From Panaeolus papilionaceus (lineage: Eukaryota > Basidiomycota > Agaricomycetes > Agaricales), in NCBI GenBank assembly GCA_015501605.1, contig JADNRZ010000016.1, positions 682,001 through 746,000 on the forward strand: a DNA stretch of 64,000 nt, read 5' to 3'. Shown one piece after another: positions 1 to 13,347 of the stretch. Positions within the stretch are counted from its first letter, which is position 1. Each line of letters opens with the position of its first letter. The notes under the pieces are model-generated. The model had not been told where the DNA came from. It made no database searches and was given only the letters and a program-made list of their open reading frames with translations. Position numbers and translations under genes: made by a program.

Positions 1-75
1 GGTGCCGGACTTATTATCACTGGCCTGATCCGTTTATTAGTGCAATTACGTGGTCAATTCACACACTTCCTTTAA
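1..75 (+). CDS. Possible 3' end of a fourth small membrane-family gene (partial)
   Basis: The first 24 codons (GAGLIITGLIRLLVQL..., then TAA at 73-75) align with a reading frame just downstream of the 50.8 kb paralogue (51632 onward, GVGLLITTGPVHSTAQLL). The two differ by one 3-nt gap and by codon-compatible substitutions, which is the pattern expected of coding sequence. I infer that the window opens in the last exon of another plus-strand member of that family. The stretch is short, so this is tentative; it could be a non-coding repeat shared by the two places. Confidence 0.3.
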   Translation, partial: GAGLIITGLIRLLVQLRGQFTHFL

Positions 76-140
76 TCTAATGACAAAGTATTATCTATGC
101 ATGCGAATTTTGTGTGTAGTATCTGTAAGACTTGGACTTA

Positions 141-2229
141 TTATGTTTTTACCTCGGCATCCTTTTGATCATTGACAACCGCTTCCTGCCCTCCGCTCTG
201 AACCTTCTCCTTTTCGAGGTCTTGAGTTCGTTCATTCAACGTTTCAGAGGTCTTCTTACGAGCCTTTTCTTCATTAATCCAGTCCTGTATAGCTTCGAGA
301 GCTCCCTTCGGACTGTCTTTGAAATTCAACAAGAAGCCCTGTAGCTCCGCAACAGAGAATGTGTGGTCGGGGATGGAGGATACGAATGTGTTGGCGAGAT
401 CCTCAACTTTGTCGACGCCAAACTCTGGCTTCAACTCTTTCCCAAACCTGGTTTTGGAGTAGAATCGCATGAATAAATTTCTGGCCTGAATCTCGTTGGC
501 AAGGTGGTATTCGATTTTAACATCGATTCGACCAGGCCGAATAAGCGCTGGATCGAGTTCCTCAATGTGATTTGTCTGTTTGACCATATTAGTGCCGGGT
601 TATGATCAATTCGCGGTTTGAATGACATACCGTCGCAAAGAATATCCTCCCTTCATCACTTCCAATCCCATCCAATGCGTTGAGCAATCCAGAGAGTGTC
701 ACCGAAGCTTCAGGTTCTGTCGGGCGTTCAGTTGGGACAACCGGATTCTGTCCGGGACCGGCATTTTCCTTTGACTTAGAGCGGGAGGCAGTAAATGCGC
801 AGTCTATGTCTTCGATGAGCAAAATGGCGCGCTTAGGAATCGCTGAGATGGAGTTTTGCAATACGTCGTCGTTTATACTTTGTAGCGGTGATGGATTTCG
901 AATGATGAGGATGTATCAACAAAAAAAAAGCCTTGGGACTCACGACGACGATGATAAGGAAAGTGAGTAGATCTCGAGGTTGAGCTCTCCTGCCTGAAGT
1001 AGACATTAAATATATGTTAATTCCGTTCCAAATAGTAGATACGTACTAGAGCGTGGACTGTGGAGGCTTTTCGCTGGTTAGCATATTGCTACATCAACTT
1101 CAATACTTGGTCCAGAACTTACTTTTTCCTGTTCCAGGAGGCCCGAACAGCAAGTACCCCCTTCGATACGGAATGCCGACTTCACCGTACCAGTCTCCCG
1201 AATCTAGGAACTCCTTTATATCACCTAATAGTTTGTCCATAGTCCCTTTTGGCAGAACGACGCTTTCAAGGGGCCGCTTCGGCTTGTATTTGCCTTCAGG
1301 CCAGACCGAAGCACCGAAGTAATTAAGGGAAGGAGACGAGAGGGAGTGTACCACAATGTGACTGGACGCCTTCAACTGATGAAGATGCTTAGCATGCGCT
1401 ATAAGCGAACCAAGAACGGAGGTTTTTCGGGTGAAGATTCTTAAGTAAATTAAAAAGGGTCATATGATAAATATAAATCTGAGCGACAAGAAGAAGCATG
1501 GCGTACTTGAGATCCATACGTGCTCTTTCTGGCATCCCGTATATATTAGTCGAGCCTGAAGTCGACGCCGTAGAGTCCATTATCTCAACCCAGTACGAAT
1601 TCCAGCGAAAGAGATGCGGCGATTGATATACGGGAAGGTAGTCTGCGTCAATTGAATCATATTTCTTCTTGTTTTGCGAGGATGGGCATGCTTCGGCCAT
1701 AGAGATGCCATCTTTGACTGCTTTGGCAGAACCCGTGACATCGAAGTGCCTGCTCTGAGCCCAGATCTTGTGTTCTTGCTTCATATCACCGAAGTAAGAT
1801 TAAATTTAGACAAGGTTCAAGATCTATAAAAAGAAGTCTTACATACCAGAAAGGTGGTGATCCAGGTATGAGCAGGATCGCCTTCATAGAATGTGGCATG
1901 AACCGCAAGTGCTAGGTCACCAACGCGCATTGTGAGATGGGAATTATCTGGGTAATCGAGCCGATTCACGTACAGAAACCAAGCCTCTGAATAGCCCATT
2001 GTACAGATCTCCTCCCCATCTCAATCGCACTACCAACAACTACTAATCTTAGAGCATCGACAACATGTCCTTTGATGAAAGCAAGTCCATTCGCGTCGAG
2101 GTTGAAGGAAGGGACGATGGACCTGAAGAGTGCGCCTAACAATGTAGGTAGCACAAAATTGGTCTTGGTGACAAGAGATTGGATCCCCGGACCACCATTG
2201 TTAGTTATTGGGACAGATGAAGGGTCCAT
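141..2229 (-). CDS. BCS1: BCS1-like mitochondrial AAA chaperone
   Basis: BCS1 is an inner-membrane AAA ATPase that exports the folded Rieske Fe-S protein for complex III assembly. My model has eight exons: 2229-1974, 1911-1847, 1778-1507, 1439-1123, 1066-1047, 993-944, 877-631, 575-141. They sum to 1662 nt (553 aa) in frame. The N-terminal part ([10 protein letters not shown]..., then [19 protein letters not shown]) matches the BCS1-specific domain. Walker A is GPPGTGKT, completed by a 20-nt micro-exon; Walker B is [30 protein letters not shown] is the sensor/arginine-finger region. The C-terminus is charged and low-complexity. The start (ATG at 2229, MDPSSVP) is chosen because family N-termini begin near there, though the frame stays open to an ATG at 2427. 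The mitochondrial role is inferred from the family. Confidence 0.92.
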
Positions 2230-3273
2230 GGGTATAGGTTTGACGTTATCCGTTAACACTCGAGAGCAGAAATCGGCGCGTGTGAATGATATGTGTAAAG
2301 TGGGCACTCGAAGAAGGAATGGGGAGCCTGCGGAAGAGGCATCTTTCTTATACGCCATTAGCCGAGTTTGTCGGCGCTTATCTGTCACCGAAGCGCTACC
2401 AGCCTTATGGTTGTTATCGATGGACATAAATGACTCAGAGAATTTACTTGGACAACGGCTGACAGTTGCTACTCACCGCCCATCGATAATTACACGTCAA
2501 ATACAAGGGCACGCGAAGGCAATCGACTGCGCTTACGGCTGGTCGTCAGCTCCAGAGACATGCAGTGCGTTTCTCTACCCGGCCGCTTTTTCTTCGTTTT
2601 CTAGGAAATGACGACCGCAGTTGATGACCCAAAATAGCAGGCCTGATTCTTTGGATGGAAGGATATAAGTGAAGCCCAGAGCGTCATTCTTGCATAGCCT
2701 CCTGCTTACGGCACCACGCCACGAGGTCAACCCCGTATTCATGGCACACAAATTGCACACAAAAACCTATTTAAGAGCACAGAGCGTGGTGGAACTGCGT
2801 ATTAGCCCTGGAACCGTTGAACATAAGAATGTGGGGCTATGTGAGTTTAAATCCTCAAACGTCGCCTATCCCGTTTCTCATTTGAGCAGCCCTGAGTTAG
2901 ACAGAAACAATAATGCCGCATAGACAGCACATTCGGGCACACGAAGGTTATTTTTATAATACGCCGAAGTCCATGTTAGGCGATGGTATAGTACAAACAT
3001 GAATTTTATGCAGCTAAAACGACAACAATGTGAGGGGTTACATACAACAAGCGAATTACGATATTACAATCCAATCCAATCCTACAAAATCCACCAACAA
3101 CACAGAACCCACCGGCTTCTCCACCTCAAACAATAACCCTCCATCCAAGAAAGATGAAAGAAGAATTCAGAAAAAGGAATAAAAAACGGTAAAAAGAGTC
3201 CCTCCCATGAAATCACAGCTAACAGAGTCATGAAAAAAGCAAAACAGAGAAAGCGGTATCAATCAGCGCATCC
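2230..3273. other. Intergenic, no gene supported
   Basis: This holds the upstream region of the BCS1 gene and the 3' flank of the membrane-protein gene ending at 3274. Only short unsupported ORFs are present. The stretch near 3040-3240 is A-rich and fits 3' untranslated sequence of the minus-strand neighbour. Confidence 0.5.
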
Positions 3274-4607
3274 CTACTGCCTGCCATCCAATCTCCCCAA
3301 TCGAACTTCCTCTACTGGGGAATCTATATCAACCTCCAGCTCTTCACTCCCACTACCCGCACTCCGCAGACTCTTGCCTCCATTCGAGCTCGAATCAGGA
3401 GCAAGCATCGATACTTCAATCTCAGCTACACCCAATTCTATATGCGGAAGTGGCGTCTCATCAGCATCGGAATTTGAAGGTTGTGAGTTTTGGAGAGGAT
3501 GTGTTAATGTCGTTACGGGAAGTGCGTTGGGCGTAGATGATCTTGATGATGTTGAATGTGTGCTGTTAGCGTGACGATGAGGAGGTGAAGGCATAGCGAT
3601 CATAACTGCCACCCGCACGACGGCGGGCGAGGTTGGCGAGGATGATAATATCTGGGTCATTGCAAAATCGTTATTGTTGGGATCTGAGTTATGAGTTTGG
3701 TTTTGGTTTGGGTTCGTAGTCGTTGTCGTATTGTTGGCATTAGAATTGTGATTTGGAGGAAGGGGAGACGTAGGATCGGGCGTTGGATTGAGAACGTGAA
3801 GCACTCGAGAAGCAACGCTTCGAAGGCCGGGCCGCCGGCTTGATGGTGGTGATCCTGTATTTGGCGTTTGTGAGGCAGTCGTGGTGTTGCTAGCTGCAGT
3901 GGTTTGCGGAGGAGATAAGGGTGTTGCGGTCGTAGTAGGGGAAGTCGGAGGCGTAACATATGCTGCATATACTGGTTTAATATTGTCCCAATCCTCCCTC
4001 TTTCCTTCAGCTTCCATCCTCCAAACAGACGTATAATGCGGAGCCTTGCCTCCTCCAGCCATATCCACCGGTGTAAACATCGCGACTCCACCTCCCAGGT
4101 ACGCATCCCAAAGCTGTGGCTTCTTGCTGAGATCAACATGCGGTCTATGACGACTGCCCGTTCCTGGTTGTGCTGGGGGTACCCATGTCCCATTCCTGAT
4201 CGCCTCCTCGACCATCAGCCTATGCCGCCGTCTTACAATAAACGATCGAATGACGATGGCGGCTGAAACAGAAAGCAGGAGAACGAGTGTAGCCAGGAAC
4301 GTGTACACTGCGCACAGGCGTTTACGAAGGAAATGGTCAATATCGAAGAAGTGATCGAGTTGATTACAGACTTGTACTCACGATACAGAGGAGCGCTAGT
4401 CGCCAATGTGTTCCCACCGACGTTGTTTCCACCATTACTTGGGCCATCTCCAACACCTGAACCTGGAGTTCCAGTTGACGCTGGCGGAAACGTAGTTGTA
4501 AATGGTGCGTTCGATGACAACGAGGTGCTGCTACCGGTGCTGGTGAATGAGGACGACGCACTGCCCGATGGCGAGGGCGTTAGGGTGAGTGAGGTGGACG
4601 AAGACAT
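3274..4607 (-). CDS. Single-pass membrane protein with Ser/Thr-rich ectodomain
   Basis: There are two exons. Exon 1 starts at ATG 4607 and encodes about 75 residues very rich in Ser, Thr, Gly and Pro (MSSSTSLTLTPSPSGS...). It ends at a GTGAGT donor, splices to an acceptor ending TGCGCAG, and continues as LYTFLATLVLLLSVSAAIV, a clear transmembrane segment. A basic stop-transfer patch (RRRHR) follows, then EEAIRNGTWVPP and a long Pro/Ser/Thr/Asn-rich cytosolic tail with an acidic end. The layout resembles fungal wall-sensor-type proteins (O-glycosylatable ectodomain, one membrane span, disordered tail), but I see no WSC or other named domain, so the function is unknown. Confidence 0.8.
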
Positions 4608-7412
4608 AGTGAAAGGCTGTAACTCGTTGAATGAGGAAGTGATTAAGTACTGATTGAAGAGCCCAAGAGTGCCAAGCCTAACTCAAGACGATGAGGCCTG
4701 TCGAGGTTCTTGTGATCGCGGCGAAACTGAAAGGGTCTACAATGTGGTGCAGGAAGGCTATACAAGCACTTGAGTTGCAACCTGCCTGCTTTTCTTGAGT
4801 TTGGTGGTACGCGATGAACGGATTTGCCCTGTCCTAACCGATGAGGTGTAAGCTTCGATTTCTAATGCGACAAGATCTGAAAGCCGATTTACCTGGGGCA
4901 GCGACTCTAACGGGCTGTTTAAATTACAACCACCCTTTTACACCGATACGGCTCGCTAAACGAGGCGGGATGGGCTCGGGGATGGAAGGTTGAAGGGTGG
5001 TTAGTTAGTGGCAAGAGTGAAGGGGCAACGAGGAAGGAAGGCGAATCCACGAGAAGAAGAGAAGATATGAGCGTTCAGGCGTAGGTAAGCAGATGACGAA
5101 AATAGCGAGAGCGTGCGGAATGCTAGACTAAATCCGTCAGATAGAATAATTATAGACTGAAAGTGTGTGAACGTGGAGCAGTGCAGTTGTCAGGAATAAG
5201 GATAGTGAGCAGGAATCGAGCTAGAAGAGTGCGATAAGCCGTATACGTGTGATGCGTCCGTGCAACGTTCTGTCTTATGATCTTGCAAGTTCAACTTGAA
5301 TGCTCGAAGCTTGAAGATGGAGTTCGGGGATGTCGATCAATGGAGTCTATGAATAAGCGTGTCCTCGGCACACACGTCTGTAAATACCACTGCGCAGCCA
5401 GTGATACAAGGAATGTCGAGGATGAAATTGGAGTGATGGATGGATGGTATGGGAAAAGGTGTGGGAGTTCCTCGACAAAAGTCGAAATGTCTATTTGAAG
5501 GAGAGGCGTCAGTATATGTAGCATGGGCATCTCCAGGCCGCAAACAATAACGAGTAAGAGGGCTTTTAGTAATGCCAAATAAACACACGGCACCCTCCCC
5601 ATTCGCGGATAATTAAGGGTATGCTTACCAACCGTCCAAATGACCTATCAATCACCGTGAAACCGTCCAAAGGTCCCGGAATTCAGCAGGAAAGGCGACC
5701 GGATGACGGCGCTGTTCAAGAATGAATAAAAATGTAACCTCAAGCCAGGGAGGGAGAGGAAAGTACTGCACTCACACTAACACGGCTCTTATATATGAAT
5801 GTCTACCCAATTTCGTGATTGTCGCACTCTTCCGATCCTCCCTTGGAGATTCCTCCCCTCATGCACAACGCAAATTCTGCCTTCAAGATCTCTAACTGCT
5901 TCCGTACGAAGTCTCAATAGATCGAGTCCAACAGACAAACTTATTATCGTTGAGCGTTGCTACTAGCAATGGAGTTGGTCAATTGTGGAGGTGCATCCTC
6001 ATTCCATCACAGGAGGTTGTATGTTGTCATATCTGACATAATCATGTTTTGTCGTCGTTTCCACTGCACCGGCTTTTTCCGACAGTGATTGTGATCCGAC
6101 AGATGCCGCCGTTCCGCTTTCAGCCTCGACTCTCGAGTTCTTTCCACGTCGATAGCGTTTTGAAGATCGGCCATGATGGATATCTGGCCGAATCTCAATA
6201 TATAAACGCTAAAGAAATGGTTCGCTTGCGATGTTGCCAGACTATCGAGAAGGCGACTCATGTCGTGGGTAGTCAAGGAACTTGCATCATGCCCGAATGG
6301 CGAGCATGAACATGTGCCCAAATGAACTGTTGACGTTCATATGTAAGCTCCAGCGTCATCCTAGGGTATCAGAGAATTCAGCTAAGGATCCCGAGGACCT
6401 CCGCTAATTGCTCCTCCAGCTCATAGGCACGATCCCACGGAATTCCGTTGAAGTAAGTGTCAGCTTTCAGTGTTAAAATGAAGAGCCCTAATTGCAGTAT
6501 AACTGGCCGAAGATGGCACGCACCCCAAGTGAACAGCATTTCGAGCTCATCCATTCAAACAAATACCGCCGGGCCATTACTTCTCAGGCCCTGAGTGAAT
6601 CGTGGCTGAGTATCACCACGCGTTATACACGAAACTATGATAATAGTAAATGTCATTGGTGCAGGCACAATTCAAAGCTCCAGTGCCGTAGTAATTATAA
6701 GTTCTCCTATTTTATACTGTATTCTTCTCTGTGGATTTTGTGAAGGATTAAACGTAACAAATGACGCCTGACTCAGCTTCCCGGCTTTCATTGAGTGGCT
6801 CGATTTCCTCATGCTGCGCTTTCAATGATGAAACGTATATAGTTTCATCTTAGAGAACAGCATTCGGACTAGTGAGAGAAAAGAGGTCGATATAGACGAA
6901 CTTGAGTCAAACGTGGAAGCTAATTGGATATTAATGGCCATGCAACGTGCCGATGATGAGCCATTTGGCAGGCTAAAGGTTAAAATAGCTCGCCTCTAGA
7001 ATCAATTGGGTTTAGTGCAGGATATTACTCGCACAGATTCTAAGAATTACCATCCAAATTGCTTTCATTGAACAGAGGTTGCAAACGTTCACAGAGTAGA
7101 ACACGGTCTTGGAAAGAACCCAGATTTTCGTTTGATGCATCAATATCACTGGCGCTTATCCACGGGCTGACATCACACTTGTCAAAAAAGTAGAATCAAT
7201 GGCCATTGATTTTAAAGAATAAATACGACAAGACTTGTAACCAAAATAAAAGGAAAAAGAGAGACAATGCATTGTATGGAGATAAAAAGAGAGGGAATAT
7301 TGCAGATCAAATTCATACTCTAAATGAAGTCAGATGCGCTCGATACGCTCCAGTCGTGCGGACCAGTGTATAAAGGCTTTTCTACTTCCTATCTTTCTCG
7401 CTCGCTCATCGC
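4608..7412. other. 2.8-kb gene-free stretch
   Basis: No ORF here shows a recognisable domain or a believable splice series. It includes the upstream region of the minus-strand gene at 4607 and the 3' flank of the peroxidase gene. I saw no repeats or tRNA. Confidence 0.45.
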
Positions 7413-8784
<1,372 letters not shown>

Positions 8785-8871
8785 TTCGATCTGTTGTGGG
8801 GAGTACGTAAAAGGAACTAAGAGGATTGAAAACCTGAGTTGCCTGATGACTTTCTACCGATTTCATTCTCT

Positions 8872-8879
8872 CTTTTATA
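8872..8879 (-). promoter_or_regulatory. TATA box of the peroxidase gene
   Basis: TATAAAAG on the minus strand lies about 90 bases before the peroxidase ATG, which is normal spacing for a fungal core promoter with a short leader. It is the only strong TATA match in the proximal upstream region. Confidence 0.6.
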
Positions 8880-11216
8880 CTAGATTTTACCCCCTCTGTT
8901 TGGTGAACATGAACAACAATCATTCTCATCGAAACGCGCTGGGCAATGAAACGAAGACATGTCAATCATCGAAAAACTCACGAGAGCACGCGGAGATGAT
9001 TCCAATTGAATGGAAGCCGTGACTATTCTCACAGGATGTGAGAACCTCTAATGTTTCGTAGTCCCGTCCATTTTGCTGCAAGGTAGCGGCTAAAACTCTG
9101 ATGCAGGCGCCTTGGTGTGACGGTGAGCTATTTTTAGCATACAGTGTCCGTAGCCGGTAGGATACCTATCGCGCCGAAGAGTCTAAATATCTCTCCGACG
9201 TTCCAGTTCCTCGCTAAGCAGAAACAGGATTGGTATCAAGTCATAAATGACATCGTTTAGTCAACACCGTCGAAACGACCTCCTGACGCAAAAAATGTCA
9301 TAAAGGACTCCAGTAACGGTATTCAACGCACGGGTACCGGCAGACGCGCGAAGGTGATGATCCCCGGTCGAGCGTGAACAACGCATTTCTATTCTCATCG
9401 GGGCGGTGGGAGGGAGTAGATCATTAATGTAGAATTACGAGTTCGTCGGGCTCCTCATCGAAGCGACTAGAATAGTTCGTACCTCTGAAATTTTGCAGCA
9501 TAAGAACGCGCACAATGCGAGTCATTTCCCTGGCTTGCTTCTCTGATATCGAGAGTCGGTACGACCCGGCAACCACACCATCCGCCTGTTCGACCGCATG
9601 GCATTTCCTGACAATCGAGGGATTAAAGTTGCGTTTATGTGTAACCTCCACGGTTAACTAGCATATCCTTCTGGAAGATAATCTTTAGCTTGTACCAATG
9701 AAAATGCAGGGATATAAAAGGGACCTCGAAATAGACACACTCTTCCCATGTTCTTTGTACCTTGCTGATGCTCCTCCTTCAATTTTGCTAAACAACCGGT
9801 ACTTCTCCATCATTATTGCACAACCAATACATTATCTGGAAGGTTCGATGTCTCTTTGTTATGTTGAAAAAGAGAATAAGCGAAATATTTCAACGTTTGA
9901 AGAAACAAGTTCCTCGCCGGTTGAGGGTTGAATTCGTTTTCCGTTACCGGTGTTTGGCGAAAGCGTTAGCGGTCGAGGAGTCCTGCGAAAGTCCGCTCAA
10001 AAAGGATGAGACGATGTTTATTTCAATTTGGGAGATGTTTCAGGGTTAATAGAGGGAGTGAATGCGAGAAGACGAGGTTATCCCCCCACACTAATCCACG
10101 ACTCACGCTCGCTATGTAGTCTGGGGAATGCTATTAACAGTACGCAGGTGCAGAAATATCTCGGTTGAGGCTCATGACTAGCGCTGAAGAGTCCACATAG
10201 ATGGAACGAGTCGTGCGTGTGGGGGTTATTTGCATCAACCTCGATAACGGTAACGACGAAGCCAAAAGCTATGAGTTGCGCGTTTCATCGACTGCGCGAA
10301 ATTAGCAATCCGAATAGAGGTCATAACCGAGGAACACTTTCCCGAGGGTTTGCGGAGAGGTATCACTGTTATGGATCACGACTTGTGTCAAATGGCTGTT
10401 GCCATTGCCCTTCATCTTCCCGGCATTTAGTGGCATTAGGAGCGCAGTCGTTCGATCAAGACGGGACAGAAAACGTTGACACACAGTCGAAGAAAATCTA
10501 CCTTGTGGCGCACTAGCATCAGGCAGAACGTTATTGTCCCGATAAGAAAGACAGGCTTCAGCGGAGTCCCAGACAGATCTGGGGAGACAGGATGGTTGTT
10601 TACCAACCTGACAAGGGGTTGACAGGTTTACGATCATGAAACTCGTCCCAAGTCGAGAATTTGTGTACCGCATAGGGTTAAGATGCATTGATTAGCAAGC
10701 TCCAAAAATATGAGGCGCCATTTGGAGCCTTCCAAGTTTTGCGGAGAACTCAGCAATTGCCAGATGTTGTTGGTCGTTTGGTATTAAAGCCTCCAGACTA
10801 GATGCAAGGACAAAATTTCGAGCTGCAGCGCATCCAAGCAGGACCTAAATGTGAAGGACTCTTCCAGCAATTGTCAACCAGGTGTTGTCCTGTGAAGAAT
10901 TGTTGAATGTGTCGACAGGCAAGCACCCCAACTGGAGTCCTGGTCTCGACCAACCACATTTCATGGCGAAATAACCTCATAATCAGAGCACCAAACAAGT
11001 AGCATCCTATTCAGACGGTATTAAGAGGAGGAGAAAGCACAGAAAAGAAAAATAACCACCAGCAATAGAGGAACTGACCAAACCGCGTTCAAGGCTGCGC
11101 CAAAAGCACGAGGAAACAAAGCATTGTTGTGCTACGCCCCGCAAACCAAATACGCCGTCATCGTGCCGTCCAATCCCGACAGGCGTTGATACACACACCA
11201 TTAACCACAACCACCC
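8880..11216. other. 2.3-kb divergent intergenic region
   Basis: This separates the peroxidase gene (-) from the MICOS gene (+) and must hold both promoters. Several ORFs of 60-130 codons occur (for example 10302-10688, -), but none has a recognisable domain or convincing introns. I cannot support a gene here. Confidence 0.45.
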
Positions 11217-12238
11217 ATGTTCCGGACAGCTTCACGACTGGTATTTCTTTCTATATGATATTCAATTAAAAGAGATTCTAATAAATGTTTGAATTTCAAA
11301 TTTAACAGCCCAGAAGAGCTCTGCTCTCAGCCACAGTCGCCGGTACGGCTGTTGTGTTGCAGGAACCCAGGGAGCGCAAGGTTTGTAATCTCTTGTACGG
11401 ATTATGGAAGGTTTATAAACGAGAATTAACTCTTAAAAAATTTGGGATATAGCTCTCAATTTACCCCACCCCAGATCCTGAAATCTTGTTGGTAGAGTCT
11501 CCTTCGACATTAGAGCAACAAATCGGGGTTGCACGCAGGCAGGTAGAGCAAACATACGCCAACGCCCACTCCGAACTCCAAAGATGGGTATCTAAATGGA
11601 TTGGCGTCGAACACGCCGTCGAAAGTGCGTATTTTACCAACCTACTATCCCCCAAACCACCGTTAATCATATTACTTTCACCCATAGACCGGGTCAAGGC
11701 CATCATCTCCCCAGATGAATCCCTCACTCCCGGGCTCCTCTACGTCGGCGTAGCCACTCTCTCCGGGTCCATCCTCGCCCGCAACCGCATGCTCCTCACC
11801 CGCTTCATCGCGCCGCCTCTCTTCCTCCTCGTCTCTGCAAACTACGTCCTCCCCAAAACAACCGCCAACCTCTCCTCATACCTCGGAAGCATCGAAGAAA
11901 AATATTTCCCGACCTTTGCGCACAAACACGACGTGGCAAAGGCACACAGTGCTATGGCATGGGAGCAGCTCAAGGAGTCAACACAGAAGGGACGGGAGAG
12001 TTTGAACAATGGGGCGTTGTTTGCTGTTGATAAGTTCCAGGAGTCAACAGGTTTGAAGCTCAGGGAAACATTGGGGTGGACGAAGGAGTGTGTGGCTGAT
12101 GGCAAACAGCAGGTGGAGAAGGTTGCAGAGGTTGTTCAGGCCGTTGTGGAGGAGAAGGTGGAGCAGGCTGAGAGAAAGCTTGGTGAACTTGAGGTGAAGG
12201 CCGAGAAGAAGGTCGAGGAGGGTAAGAGGTTGGTATGA
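11217..12238 (+). CDS. MICOS complex subunit of the MIC26/MIC27 (apolipoprotein O-like) family
   Basis: Three exons: MFRTASRL, then PRRALLSATVAGTAVVL...RERK, then LSIYPTPDPEILLVESPSTLEQQIG to the stop at 12238. The motif YPTPDPE...L...LE..IG..R is the family signature; MIC26/27 sit in the mitochondrial inner membrane at crista junctions. The basic first residues suit a mitochondrial presequence. Hydrophobic segments follow (GLLYVGVATLSGSILAR and LLTRFIAPPLFLLVSA), then a long amphipathic, Glu/Lys-rich coiled-coil C-terminus (about residues 185-285) that is longer than in many relatives. Start at ATG 11217, with donor GTATTTC after codon 8. MIC26 and MIC27 cannot be told apart by eye. Confidence 0.85.
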
Positions 12239-13347
12239 TGTATGTATAACGCAACGCACTCGTTATTATTACCCACTAGATTTATATTTTTCTACATTTT
12301 GCTTTGCGAGAAGAGTGATCCGCTGAACTTTAAACCGGCACTTAACAAGTGTAGACTTGTCAGAGTTGATACCTTGAAGCTGGTTTATCCAACACCTCCC
12401 ATTCAGGCACCCTCAAGATCTTCCATCAAAAATAATTTTTTAGAAGGCATGGAATTGTTTGCAAATAATGATACAAAATGCGGAGTCGTTTGCTTAAATC
12501 ATATCAGAGAAAAAAGAGCTACTGTAATGTTAACCATAACCTGAGGGCGAATCCCCCTTCTATGTACCTCTACGGTCAAACGTCAAGGGCCAAAATTTAA
12601 GGACAGCCAATAAAAATAATCAAAGCATAAGAGGTATCCGAGTCAACCGAGTTGTCACCGAATGAAGGGAGGCAATGCACCTCAATGGTCCATGAGACGA
12701 GGAACAAGCCTCAAAATGGAGGGATTGACAAGAAAAAAGCAAGTACCAAGGCATGGATAATAAGGAGCGTAAAAGGTTGGATTTATAGGCGTGGCACAAA
12801 ACAATTTGAAAAAGAGAAGGGCGATAAAACTAACTACTTACTATCTACTTAACTGATGTAGGGTAAATGGATTTAAAGTGTCAAAAAGGAAGGGGGGAAA
12901 GGGAGGAAAGGAGGATACATACGTGGACGTGGACGAGACATGAAAAAAACTATGGGGGAATGGGGAATGTCTTGTATGATAAGGAAAACAATTGCAATTG
13001 CGAGTGTAAAGATGGATGGATGGCAAGCAATAACGAAAGAAGGAAAGTTGAAGGAAGATTGCGTAGTAATAATATTTAATGACGTTGATAATGATGGTGA
13101 GAAATCATGATGGATTGGATGTGTATGCAACCGGGAAGAGTGAGAGGGAAAATGAAGAGAATAAGGACAACAACGGGTGTTGTGTGGGTCGGGGCCGGGG
13201 TCATTGGGAGTGCGGCCTAGGTCATATTGGGTGTTGTAGAGAATAGACAGGCCTTGTTGGTCGGGGAAAGTCAGGAAATCAATGAGTCAAGGAGAACACG
13301 GAAACCAAAAACCAAAAACCCGTCAATCATCCACACAAAGGCGCTCA
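12239..13347. other. Convergent intergenic region
   Basis: 3' flanks of the MICOS gene (+) and the membrane-protein gene (-). The part from 12850 to 13300 is purine-rich on the plus strand. No gene is supported. Confidence 0.5.

Noticed and set aside
10302..10688. 128-codon minus-strand ORF in the peroxidase-MICOS gap
   Set aside because: No domain, no homologous copy in the window, no splice logic.
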